Positions 56,041 to 64,000 of a stretch of 64,000 nucleotides of DNA are shown here, piece after piece (the first letter of the stretch is position 1; each line of letters opens with the position of its first letter). The stretch comes from Bradyrhizobium ontarionense (GTDB lineage Bacteria; Pseudomonadota; Alphaproteobacteria; Rhizobiales; Xanthobacteraceae). A program made the position numbers and the translations under genes. The notes beneath the pieces are model-generated. The model did not search any database, had not been told where the DNA came from, and saw only the letters and a program-made list of their open reading frames with translations. Where the stretch lies: the NCBI RefSeq assembly GCF_021088345.1, contig NZ_CP088156.1:558001-622000 (forward strand). Direction: 5' to 3'.

Positions 56041-56865
56041 ATGTCGGTGCAGTCGACCATCCGGCGCAAGACGGCGCCCGAGATCCGCGCCCGCAAGGGC
56101 GGCGAGCCGATCGTGATGCTGACGTCCTACCACGCCCATACCGCGGCCCTGGTGGACCGCCATTGCGATGTGATCCTGGTGGGCGACTCCCTTGGGAACG
56201 TGATGCACGGCTTCGAGACCACCGTGCCGGTGACCCTGGAGATGATGATCCTGCAGGGCTGCGCCGTCATGCGCGGCTCGCGCCAGGCGCTGGTCGTGGT
56301 CGACATGCCGTTCGGCTCCTACGAGGCCACGAAGGAGCAGGCGTTTCATGCGGCGGTGCGGATCCTGAAGGAGACGCAATGCGGCGCGGTCAAGCTCGAG
56401 GGCGGCGCGCGGATGGCCGAGACGGTGGCCTTCCTCAGCGAGCGCGGCATTCCGGTGATGGGCCATATCGGCCTGACGCCGCAATCGATCAACACGCTCG
56501 GCTCGTTCCGTGCGCAGGGCCGCGACGAGGCGGATTGGGCCGCGATCGAGAACGATGCTGCGGCGATCGCACAGGCCGGCGCGTTCTCGGTGGTGATCGA
56601 AGCCGTGGCCGAGCCGTTGGCGCGCAAGATCACGCAGCAGATCGCGATCCCCACCATCGGCATCGGCGCCAGCGCCGCCTGCGATGGCCAGGTACTGGTG
56701 CTGGAGGACATGCTCGGCCTGTCGCCGCGCGCGCCGAAATTCGTACGCCGTTACGGCAATCTCGGTCCGGCGATCGACGAGGCGGTCGAACGTTACGCGG
56801 CCGACGTGCGCGCCCGCGCCTTTCCGGCGGCGGAACATGTGTACGGCATGAAGTCCAAGACCTGA
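56041..56865 (+). CDS. panB: 3-methyl-2-oxobutanoate hydroxymethyltransferase
   Basis: This 274-residue enzyme makes ketopantoate from alpha-ketoisovalerate and methylene-tetrahydrofolate, the first committed step of pantothenate/CoA synthesis. [40 protein letters not shown] and the catalytic-Glu region [11 protein letters not shown] match PanB. No panC is adjacent. It follows nnrU by 2 bases. Confidence 0.95.
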   Translation: MSVQSTIRRKTAPEIRARKGGEPIVMLTSYHAHTAALVDRHCDVILVGDSLGNVMHGFETTVPVTLEMMILQGCAVMRGSRQALVVVDMPFGSYEATKEQAFHAAVRILKETQCGAVKLEGGARMAETVAFLSERGIPVMGHIGLTPQSINTLGSFRAQGRDEADWAAIENDAAAIAQAGAFSVVIEAVAEPLARKITQQIAIPTIGIGASAACDGQVLVLEDMLGLSPRAPKFVRRYGNLGPAIDEAVERYAADVRARAFPAAEHVYGMKSKT

Positions 56866-57029
56866 CCGGTCTCTCGCTTGGTCGCCGCTTTGGGCGGTGG
56901 TGCGGCGCGGCGGCATGGGACCGATCTCCGGCGCTGCCGGAGATAGCCAAGCGCGTCGTCCGATGGTTATGCTTGGGCTGGTCCGCATCGCGGCGAACAA
57001 CGACAAGAAGCCAAGCTCGAGGAAACGCC

Positions 57030-58622
57030 ATGGATTGGTCGACCTATGTCACGCCGCCGCTGCGGCGTGAGGCCCGTTTCGGCGACCGCGTGGTTCCGCT
57101 GTTCACGGAGCGGTCGGCGAGCATCTGGGCCATGGTCGAAGAGGCCGCCGCGCGCAACGGCGATGGCGAGGCGCTGGTCTGCGGGGCCGTGCGGCTGTCA
57201 TGGCGCGAGGTCGCCGAAACCGCGGCGCGGATCGCCGGCGGCCTGCAGGCGCGAGGCCTGCGCCCGGGCGATCGGCTGGCGCTGCTGTTCGGCAACCGCA
57301 TCGAATTCGTCCTCACGCTGTTTGCCGCAGCGAAGCTCGGGCTGATCACGGTGCTGTTGTCGACGCGGCAGCAGACGCCGGAGATCGCCTATGTGCTGAA
57401 CGACTGCGGCGCCCGGCTGCTGCTGCACGAGGCCACATTGGCGGACCGGCTGCCGGCTGCCGCGGAGACGCCGCAGCTCGCCGCGCGCATCGCCGTCGAC
57501 GATCATCCGCAGCGCTCCGGCTTCGCAGCGCTGGCCGATCATGCCGCGCATGAGGCTCGGGTCGAAGTGGCCGAAGAGGACACTGCGATGATCCTCTATA
57601 CGTCCGGCACCACCGGCCGGCCCAAGGGCGCGATGCTCGCCCATTGCAACATCGTCCACTCCTCGATGATCTACGAGGCCTGCCTCGGGCTGACACACGC
57701 CGACCGCTCGATCGCAGCCGTGCCACTCGGCCATGTCACCGGCGTGGTCGCCAACATCACCAGCATGGCGCGCTGCGCCGGCACCTTGATCATCATGCCG
57801 GAGTTCAAGGCGGGCGAGTATCTGAAGCTCGCGGCGCGGGAGCGCGTGACCTACACCGTGATGGTGCCGGCCATGTACAATCTGTGCCTGCTGCAGCGCG
57901 ACTTCGACAGCCATGATCTCTCGAGCTGGCGCATCGGCGGCTTCGGCGGCGCCCCGATGCCGGTCGCGACCATCGAGCGGCTGGCCGCCAAGATCCCGGG
58001 CCTCCGGCTGGTCAACGCCTATGGCTCGACCGAGACCACCTCGCCGGCGACGCTGATGCCGTCGGCGCTGACCGCCCGCCACATCGACAGCGTCGGGCTG
58101 CCCTGTCCGGGCGTGCGCATCCTGGTGATGGACGGGGACGGGCGGGAGCTGCCACGCGGCGAGATCGGCGAGATCTGGATCGGCGGCGGCCAGGTCATCA
58201 AGGGCTACTGGAACAATCCGAAGGCCACTGCTGAAAGCTTCACCGCCGGCTATTGGCACTCCGGCGATCTCGGCTCGATTGATGCCGACAATTTCGTCCG
58301 GGTGTTCGACCGCCAGAAGGACATGATCAACCGCGGCGGCCTCAAGATCTACTCGGCCGAGGTCGAATCGGTGCTGGCGAGTCACCCGGCGGTGGTCGAG
58401 AGCGCGATCGTCGCCCGGCCGTGCCCGGTGCTCGGCGAGCGGGTGCACGCGGTGGTCGTGACCCGCGAGCCGATGAGCGCCGAGGCCTTGCGCAGCTGGT
58501 GCGCCGAGCGGGTCTCGGACTATAAGGTGCCGGAAACCTTGACGGTGACCTCGGACCCTTTGCCGCGCAATGCCAACGGCAAGGTGATGAAACGGCAGTT
58601 GCGCGAAGGCTTGACGGCGTGA
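57030..58622 (+). CDS. Acyl-CoA synthetase (AMP-forming, ANL superfamily)
   Basis: This 530-residue enzyme activates a carboxylic acid to its adenylate and then the CoA thioester. It shows the P-loop ILYTSGTTGRPKGAML near residue 186, the NAYGSTETT motif near residue 330, GDLG and DRQKDMINRGGLKIYSAEVE near residue 430, and the catalytic Lys region NANGKVMK near the C-terminus. The acid used is not clear. ATG 57030 follows GAGGAAA; the longer upstream frame is a shadow of panB. Confidence 0.9.
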   Translation: MDWSTYVTPPLRREARFGDRVVPLFTERSASIWAMVEEAAARNGDGEALVCGAVRLSWREVAETAARIAGGLQARGLRPGDRLALLFGNRIEFVLTLFAAAKLGLITVLLSTRQQTPEIAYVLNDCGARLLLHEATLADRLPAAAETPQLAARIAVDDHPQRSGFAALADHAAHEARVEVAEEDTAMILYTSGTTGRPKGAMLAHCNIVHSSMIYEACLGLTHADRSIAAVPLGHVTGVVANITSMARCAGTLIIMPEFKAGEYLKLAARERVTYTVMVPAMYNLCLLQRDFDSHDLSSWRIGGFGGAPMPVATIERLAAKIPGLRLVNAYGSTETTSPATLMPSALTARHIDSVGLPCPGVRILVMDGDGRELPRGEIGEIWIGGGQVIKGYWNNPKATAESFTAGYWHSGDLGSIDADNFVRVFDRQKDMINRGGLKIYSAEVESVLASHPAVVESAIVARPCPVLGERVHAVVVTREPMSAEALRSWCAERVSDYKVPETLTVTSDPLPRNANGKVMKRQLREGLTA

Positions 58623-58800
58623 TAGCCGGCTTTCGACACGGTGGCAGAAGCTGGGAGTAACGCCTTGATTCGGCTGGACTCGCCTTGTCACCGCCATAAC
58701 GCCGCGGTATCCGCGCCCGCATGCGGGCGGAGCCTGCTCGCGCGGCACTTCAATACCATCCGTCCTGCGGTTTGCAGCGGATCTCACGGGATGTCCTCAA

Positions 58801-59454
58801 GTGTCTGAATTTATTGATGAAGTAGACGAGGAGGTTCGCCGGGAACAGCTCAAGAAGCTGTGGGACCGCTACTCGCTCTACATCATTGCGATCGCGGTGC
58901 TGATCATCGCCGGCGTGGGCGGTTGGCGCGGCTACGAATATCTCGAGGCCAAGAAGGCGTCCGAGGCGGGCGTCGCCTTCAATAAGGCGCTCGAGCTGTC
59001 CGAGCAGAACAAGCGCGCGGAAGCGGAAAAAGCCTTTGCCGAGGTCGCGGCGACGGCGCCGTTCGGCTACCGCATGTTGGCCCGGTTCCACCAGGCGGCC
59101 GAGGCGGCGGTGCGTGACAAGGCTGCGGCCGTCAAACTTTACGACGAGCTCGCGGCCGACCGCAGCATCGGCGCGGAGCAGCAGTCGATGGCGCGGTTGC
59201 GCGCGGCCGGGCTCCTGGTCGACACGGCGCCCTATGCTGACATCAAGCCGCGGCTCGAGAGCGAAACGGCGCCCGGCGCGCCGTTCCGTCACGCCGCCCG
59301 CGAATTGCTGGCGCTGTCGGCCTGGCGGGGCAATGACGCCGCCGCAGCCCGTCAATGGCTCGACATGATTGCGCTGGATGGTGAGACCCCGCCGGGCCTG
59401 CGCTCGCGCGCCGAGGCGCTGCAGGCGCTGCTGCCTGCCGCGGCCAAAAGCTGA
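58801..59454 (+). CDS. Membrane-anchored TPR-type protein, YfgM-like
   Basis: This 217-residue protein starts with GTG 58801. It has an N-terminal cytosolic segment (EFIDEVDEEVRREQLKKLWDRY), one membrane helix (LYIIAIAVLIIAGVGGW near residue 26), and a tetratricopeptide-like periplasmic domain. This is the YfgM layout; YfgM is known as an ancillary SecYEG-associated chaperone. In many bacteria it neighbours der, as here (667 bases upstream). Confidence 0.85.
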   Translation: MSEFIDEVDEEVRREQLKKLWDRYSLYIIAIAVLIIAGVGGWRGYEYLEAKKASEAGVAFNKALELSEQNKRAEAEKAFAEVAATAPFGYRMLARFHQAAEAAVRDKAAAVKLYDELAADRSIGAEQQSMARLRAAGLLVDTAPYADIKPRLESETAPGAPFRHAARELLALSAWRGNDAAAARQWLDMIALDGETPPGLRSRAEALQALLPAAAKS

Positions 59455-59501
59455 CCGCGAACGACCTGACGGCGAAACTGACCCTGATCGGAACGACGAC
59501 C

Positions 59502-60035
59502 ATGCGCCGCCCCCAACGTTTCATCGCCCTGACCATCCTCGTCGCGCTGTCCGGCGCGCTCGGCGGCTGCGCCGGTGGCGGTTTCGACCCGTCGGACCTG
59601 CTCGATTTCCTCGACACCAAGAAGAAGCTGCCGGGGGATCGCAAGCCGGTGTTCCCGCAAGGCGTGCCCGGTCTGGAGCAGGGCGTGCCGAAGGACATGT
59701 ATAAGGGCGCGCAGCAGCAGAACCTCGATCCCGGAGCGCAGGCCGCCGTACCGCCGCCGGCACCTCCGATGGAGGAGCCCAAGGGCAAGAAGGGCGCCAA
59801 GGGCCGGCAGCAGGCCGCGGCGCCAAGCGCCGCCCCCGCCGATCCGCAGGACGGCGAAGCCGCTGCGGTCGAGGAGGGCGCTGGAGCCGTTCCGCCGGCG
59901 CCGAAGCCCAAGAAGATCGTGCGCCGCCGCACCACCGCCCCGCCGGCGGATGATACCGCTCCCGCCGACCAGCCTGTCCGGCAATCCGGCGGCCAGTTCC
60001 AAGCCCCGGTTCCGAGCGGTTCGTTCAACCGTTAA
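59502..60035 (+). CDS. Proline/alanine-rich lipoprotein
   Basis: This 177-residue protein has a lipoprotein signal (FIALTILVALSGALGGC, Cys at residue 23). A short conserved segment follows (DLLDFLDTKKKLPGDRKPVFPQGVPGLEQGVP). The remainder is a Pro/Ala/Lys-rich tail that may span periplasm or cell wall. Related lipoproteins lie between yfgM-like and der genes in Bradyrhizobium-type genomes. Function unknown. Confidence 0.7.
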   Translation: MRRPQRFIALTILVALSGALGGCAGGGFDPSDLLDFLDTKKKLPGDRKPVFPQGVPGLEQGVPKDMYKGAQQQNLDPGAQAAVPPPAPPMEEPKGKKGAKGRQQAAAPSAAPADPQDGEAAAVEEGAGAVPPAPKPKKIVRRRTTAPPADDTAPADQPVRQSGGQFQAPVPSGSFNR

Positions 60036-60120
60036 TCTCAAGCTGCGGATCAGCCGCGCGGCGTTTCGGTTTTGCGGCCGGATGCGTTAAAGCTGCGCGC
60101 TCACGCGCACGCGGATCATC

Positions 60121-61491
60121 ATGTCCTTCACCATCGCCATCATCGGCCGGCCCAATGTCGGCAAATCGACCCTGTTCAACCGTCTGGTTGGGCAGAAGCT
60201 GGCGCTCGTCGACGACATGCCAGGCGTCACCCGCGACCGCCGCGAGGGCGAGGCCAAGCTCGCCGATCTGAACTTCACGGTGATCGACACCGCGGGCCTC
60301 GACGAGGGCCCGAAGGGCTCGCTCACCGCACGCATGCAGGAGCAGACGGAGACCGCGATCGCGCTCGCCGACGCGCTGTTCTTCGTGATCGATGCCCGCG
60401 TCGGCCTGACGCCGGCCGATCGCGACTTTGCGGATTTCGCCCGCCGCGCCAACAAGCCGGTGCTGCTGCTCGCCAACAAGAGCGAGGGCAAGCATGGCGA
60501 GCTCGGCGCGATGGAATCCTACGCACTCGGGCTCGGCGACCCCATCCAGATCTCGGCCGAGCACGGCGAGGGCATGGGCGAGCTCTACGACGCCGTCAGC
60601 GTGCTGGTGCCGCCCTCCGAGGATGAGGACGACGAGCACGAGGAGACCGACGAGGAGCGCGCCGCACGCCCGATCCGCGTCGCCATCGTCGGCCGTCCCA
60701 ATGCCGGCAAGTCGACCCTGATCAATCATCTCCTCGGCGAGGAGCGTCTCCTGACCAGCCCGGAGGCCGGCACGACGCGCGACGCGATCGCGGTCGAAAT
60801 CGAATGGAAGGGCCGCGGCTTCCGCGTCTTCGACACCGCCGGCCTGCGCCGGCGCTCGCGTATCGAGGAGAAGCTGGAAAAGCTGTCGGTTGCGGATGCC
60901 TTGCGCGCGGTGCGGTTCGCCGAGGTGGTCGTGCTGATGATGGACGCGCAGAACCGCTTCGAGGAGCAGGATCTGCGCATCGCCGACCTGATCGAGCGCG
61001 AGGGGCGGGCGCTGGTCATCGCGGTCAACAAATGGGACCTGATGGAGGCCCAGCCCGGCCAGATCTCGCTGCTGCGCCGGGACGCCGACCATTGGCTGCC
61101 GCAGATCGCGGGCGCGCCGATCGTGGCGGTGTCCGGCCTGATGGGCGAGGGCATCGACCGGCTGATGCAGGCCATCGTCGACTCCTATGCGGTCTGGAAC
61201 AAGCGCGTGTCGACCGCCGCGCTGAACCGCTGGTTCGAGGAGGCCATCGCCAACAACCCGCCGCCCGCGGTGTCTGGCCGCCGCCTCAAGCTGAACTACA
61301 TCACCCAGACCAAGGCGCGGCCGCCGAGCTTTGTGCTGTTCTGCTCGCGTGCCGATGCGATCCCGCAATCGTACTTGCGCTATCTGACCAACTCGATGCG
61401 CGAAGCCTTCGAGCTGCCGGGCACGCCGGTGCGTATTACTTTGCGCGAGAAGGCCAATCCGTTCGCGCACAAGCGCAAGCGGCCGAACTAG
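60121..61491 (+). CDS. der: Ribosome-assembly GTPase Der (EngA)
   Basis: This 456-residue protein has the two tandem GTPase domains diagnostic of Der: [10 protein letters not shown] near residue 8 with DTAGLDEG, and [10 protein letters not shown] near residue 191 with [19 protein letters not shown] and NKWD. A C-terminal KH-like domain ([19 protein letters not shown]) follows. It is needed for large-subunit maturation. A GD/E-rich acidic linker ([16 protein letters not shown]) joins the GTPase domains. Confidence 0.97.
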   Translation: MSFTIAIIGRPNVGKSTLFNRLVGQKLALVDDMPGVTRDRREGEAKLADLNFTVIDTAGLDEGPKGSLTARMQEQTETAIALADALFFVIDARVGLTPADRDFADFARRANKPVLLLANKSEGKHGELGAMESYALGLGDPIQISAEHGEGMGELYDAVSVLVPPSEDEDDEHEETDEERAARPIRVAIVGRPNAGKSTLINHLLGEERLLTSPEAGTTRDAIAVEIEWKGRGFRVFDTAGLRRRSRIEEKLEKLSVADALRAVRFAEVVVLMMDAQNRFEEQDLRIADLIEREGRALVIAVNKWDLMEAQPGQISLLRRDADHWLPQIAGAPIVAVSGLMGEGIDRLMQAIVDSYAVWNKRVSTAALNRWFEEAIANNPPPAVSGRRLKLNYITQTKARPPSFVLFCSRADAIPQSYLRYLTNSMREAFELPGTPVRITLREKANPFAHKRKRPN

Positions 61492-61748
61492 ACCGGCTCG
61501 TTTCCCCGCTCCCAGGTCTGTTTCCCGGCCGTCTGCGCATCACCGCGTGATCGCGCGCACATCCGCCTCCCTCGTCATCGCGCTAACCGGTGCGCGTCTC
61601 GCCATGTGGTCGAGACGTGTCCTGGGATTTCGCTTTGGCCGGGCGTTTCGTCGCGTCCGTCCAAGTTCACAGGCCTGCGCGATCCTATGAATTGGATCGT
61701 GTGACGGTGAGCGTCGGGCCGCACGATCGCGAAGCGTGGAGAGGTGCG

Positions 61749-62882
61749 ATGGCGCATGCCGATGACATCATCGATCTGATCGGAGACATCTACGACGCCG
61801 CGCTCGATCCGTCGCTGTGGCCGGATGTCGTCGGCCGCGCCGGACGTTTCGTCGGCGGTCAGGTGGCGTCGATCTTTTCCAAGAGCCCGATCGCAGCCGG
61901 TGGCGACGTCCTTTGCCAGTCCGGCATCGATCCGCATTTTTGCCGGCTCTATTTCGAGAAATACGTGAAGCTCGATCCGGCGACGACCGGGCAGTATTTC
62001 GCCGAGGTCGGACAGCCGATCGCGGTCTCCGACCTGATGCCGCAGGATGAGCTGCGCGAGACCCGCTTCTACCAGGAATGGGCCGCACCGCAGGGCATGG
62101 TCGATTTCATTTCGACCGTGATCGACAAGTCCGCGACCTCGGCCGCACTGTTCGGTGTGTTCCGCTACGAGTCCGACGGCCTCGCCGACGACGCGGCGCG
62201 CATGCGCATGCAACTGATCGCGCCGCACATCCGCCGAGCCGTGCTGATCGGCCGTCTGATTGATCTGAGGTCGGCGGAGGCGGCGGCCTTCGCCGAGGCG
62301 TTGGAGCGGATGGCATGCGGCATCGGTCTCGTCGACCGGCTTGGGCGGCTGGTCCACGCCAATGCGGCCGGCCGGCAGTTGCTCGAGGCGGGCGAGCCGC
62401 TGTTCACGCGTGACGGTCGCCTGGCGGCGCGCGATGGCCGAACGGATCAGGTGCTGCAGGACCTGATCGCTCGAAGCGGAGCCGGCGATGCGGCGGTGGA
62501 CAACGGCGGGACCGCCATCTTGATGACGGCGCAGGACGGATCGCATCACGTCGCTCGCGTCCTGCCGCTGACATCGCGCGGACGCCGCGCGACGCGGCAG
62601 ATGTCCGATCCGAGCGCTGCGATCTTCATGCGCCGCACCGTGCTCGACCCTGCGCAATCGCCCGAACTGATCGCCAAGGCCTATCGCCTGACACCCACGG
62701 AGTTGCGCGTGCTGCTCGGCATCGTCGAGGTCGGCGGCGTTCCCGAGGTCGCGGGTCTGCTTGGCGTTGCCGAGACCACGATCAAGACTCACTTGCGCCG
62801 CGTCTTCACCAAGACGGGGGCCGCACGGCAGGCCGATCTCGTCAGGATCGTCGCAGGCTTCGCCTCGCCGGTCGCCGGCTGA
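61749..62882 (+). CDS. LuxR-family regulator with N-terminal sensor region
   Basis: This 377-residue protein ends in a LuxR helix-turn-helix (LTPTELRVLLGIVEVGGVPEVAGLLGVAETTIKTHLRRVFTKTG). The N-terminal part (IIDLIGDIYDAALDPSLWPDVV) is the form common in Bradyrhizobium LuxR proteins with a PAS/GAF-like sensor. The signal is unknown. ATG 61749 lies after GAGAGGTG. The 257 bases before it hold no recognised feature. Confidence 0.85.
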   Translation: MAHADDIIDLIGDIYDAALDPSLWPDVVGRAGRFVGGQVASIFSKSPIAAGGDVLCQSGIDPHFCRLYFEKYVKLDPATTGQYFAEVGQPIAVSDLMPQDELRETRFYQEWAAPQGMVDFISTVIDKSATSAALFGVFRYESDGLADDAARMRMQLIAPHIRRAVLIGRLIDLRSAEAAAFAEALERMACGIGLVDRLGRLVHANAAGRQLLEAGEPLFTRDGRLAARDGRTDQVLQDLIARSGAGDAAVDNGGTAILMTAQDGSHHVARVLPLTSRGRRATRQMSDPSAAIFMRRTVLDPAQSPELIAKAYRLTPTELRVLLGIVEVGGVPEVAGLLGVAETTIKTHLRRVFTKTGAARQADLVRIVAGFASPVAG

Positions 62883-62960
62883 GCAGCTCGGATTGCCGAC
62901 CTCGGTGACGCGTGTATAAGTCGGCGCCCGCGGCCGGCACCCGCCAGCGGCGATAACCCG

Positions 62961-64000
62961 ATGGCCGTGATGTCCGATACCGAGCTGACGAATTCCGACG
63001 GCGTTTCGCCGCCGCAGGCGCCCCGCCGCGGCGCCGTCGCGTTCATCTTCGTCACCATCCTGCTCGACATGCTCGCGCTCGGGCTGATCATGCCGATCCT
63101 GCCCAAGCTGATCGAAAGCTTCGTCGGTAACGACACCGCGCAGGCGGCGCGCATCTTCGGCCTGTTCGGCACGGCCTGGGCGCTGATGCAGTTCGTGTTC
63201 TCGCCCGTGCTCGGCAGCCTGTCGGACCGTTTCGGCCGGCGGCCGGTCATCCTGCTGTCGAACTTCGGCCTGGCCGCGGACTACGTGCTGATGGCGCTGG
63301 CGCCGTCGCTCGCGTGGTTGTTCGTCGGGCGGCTGATCTCCGGCGTCACCTCGGCCAGCATCTCGACCGCGTTCGCCTACATCTCCGACCTGACGCCACC
63401 GGACCGGCGCGCGGCGATCTTCGGGCGTATCGGCGCAGCGTTCGGCGCGGGCTTCGTGCTGGGCCCCGCCACCGGCGGCCTGCTCGGCGACATCGACCCG
63501 CGGCTGCCGTTCTGGGCGGCGGCCGGGCTCAGCTTCGCCAATGCGCTGTACGGACTGCTGGTGCTGCCGGAGTCGCTGCCGTCAGAGCGGCGCAGTCCGT
63601 TCCGATGGCGAGCCGCAAGCCCGCTCGGTGCGCTGCAATTGCTGCGCTCGGATCGGATCCTCGGCGGACTGTCGGTCGTCAACTTCATCACCCAGCTTGC
63701 CCATGTCGTGCTGCCCTCGACCTTCGTGCTCTACGCGACCTATCGCTACGGCTGGGACACGCGAACGGTCGGCCTCACGCTGGCGATGGTCGGAATCTGC
63801 GCCATGGTGGTGCAGGGCGGGGCGGTGGGACTGATCGTCCGCGTGCTCGGCGAGCGCGGCGCGCTGATGCTCGGTCTGTGCGCGGGGACGATGGGCTTCC
63901 TGATCTTGGGCCTGGCGCCGACCGGGCCCTCGAGCTGGCTCGGCATCCCTGCGCTGGCGCTGTGGGGTGTCTCCGGCGCGGCGATCCAGGCGCTGATGAC
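62961..64000 (+). CDS. MFS transporter, TetA-like (TCR/Tet family), truncated at window edge
   Basis: The gene starts at ATG 62961 and runs off the window end with 346 residues visible. It has at least nine hydrophobic segments. The MFS motif GSLSDRFGRRPVILLS near residue 83 and the Tet-family segments LDMLALGLIMPILPKLIESF and AYISDLTPPDRRAAIFG identify it. Such proteins export drugs or metabolites with protons; the substrate here is unknown. ATG 62970 is an alternative start. Confidence 0.88.
   Translation, partial: MAVMSDTELTNSDGVSPPQAPRRGAVAFIFVTILLDMLALGLIMPILPKLIESFVGNDTAQAARIFGLFGTAWALMQFVFSPVLGSLSDRFGRRPVILLSNFGLAADYVLMALAPSLAWLFVGRLISGVTSASISTAFAYISDLTPPDRRAAIFGRIGAAFGAGFVLGPATGGLLGDIDPRLPFWAAAGLSFANALYGLLVLPESLPSERRSPFRWRAASPLGALQLLRSDRILGGLSVVNFITQLAHVVLPSTFVLYATYRYGWDTRTVGLTLAMVGICAMVVQGGAVGLIVRVLGERGALMLGLCAGTMGFLILGLAPTGPSSWLGIPALALWGVSGAAIQALM

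Overview
The window is high-GC alphaproteobacterial DNA, most likely from Bradyrhizobium or a close relative. The evidence is tightly packed genes with ATGA/GTGA overlaps, two complete branched-chain-type (Liv) ABC transporters, a LivHMGFK set next to a molybdenum hydroxylase, conserved rhizobial small proteins, and several intergenic repeats typical of Bradyrhizobium/Rhodopseudomonas genomes. No insertion sequence, prophage, CRISPR array or rRNA gene was seen.

Layout. 1-8872: a TetR regulator facing a three-subunit molybdenum hydroxylase (FAD, 2Fe-2S and Mo subunits), followed by a five-gene Liv-type transporter, probably one catabolic unit for an unidentified substrate. 8893-11069: ethanolamine ammonia-lyase (eutBC), divergent from 11379-15858, a 2-aminoethylphosphonate-type ABC importer with a DeoR regulator, then a Lin0512 protein. 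16276-17226: repeat-rich gene-free DNA. 17227-20290: a SWIM zinc-finger protein, a nucleotidyltransferase-like protein and a NADAR-domain protein. 20310-25898 (minus strand): Pnkp, Hen1 and a Ro60/TROVE protein. 25933-26809 (minus strand, directly upstream of Ro60): an array of structured RNAs described below. 27405-36804: assorted enzymes (nitroreductase-like, GST, MpaB-like, histidine phosphatase, ArsC-like), an ActP/DUF485 symporter pair, and a LysR-nitrilase pair. 37034-39990: BlaI/BlaR1-like regulator and membrane peptidase. 40555-45229: second Liv transporter. 45374-47036: DUF47/Pit phosphate transport. 47175 onward: prfC, a MarR regulator, a GDSL autotransporter, an SGNH hydrolase, a LuxR/degenerate HtrA-like pair, an Asp/Glu racemase, nnrU, panB, an acyl-CoA synthetase, a YfgM-like protein, der, a LuxR regulator and a truncated MFS transporter.

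The most interesting feature is the RNA array at 25933-26809. Five exact copies of one decamer (TCTTCACCAC on the plus strand) mark five units. Four units have a matching distal motif (GGAACGGGCG or one variant). In these four, two helices (P1 and P2) are formed by sequences that differ between units yet remain complementary. Inside three units lies a tRNA in circularly permuted order: anticodon arm, T arm and 3' acceptor strand come first, then the 5' acceptor strand and D arm. Rejoined, each gives a near-canonical cloverleaf, with anticodon loops resembling Gly-UCC, Ser-GCU and Pro-CGG. Position beside Ro60 makes these very probably Y RNAs of the YrlA type, which are known to carry tRNA-like domains. 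The tandem copy number, the different tRNA identities, the near-complete cloverleaves, one encoded CCA, and the neighbouring Hen1-Pnkp RNA-repair enzymes make the locus unusual. A role in RNA surveillance or repair, possibly of tRNA, is inference.
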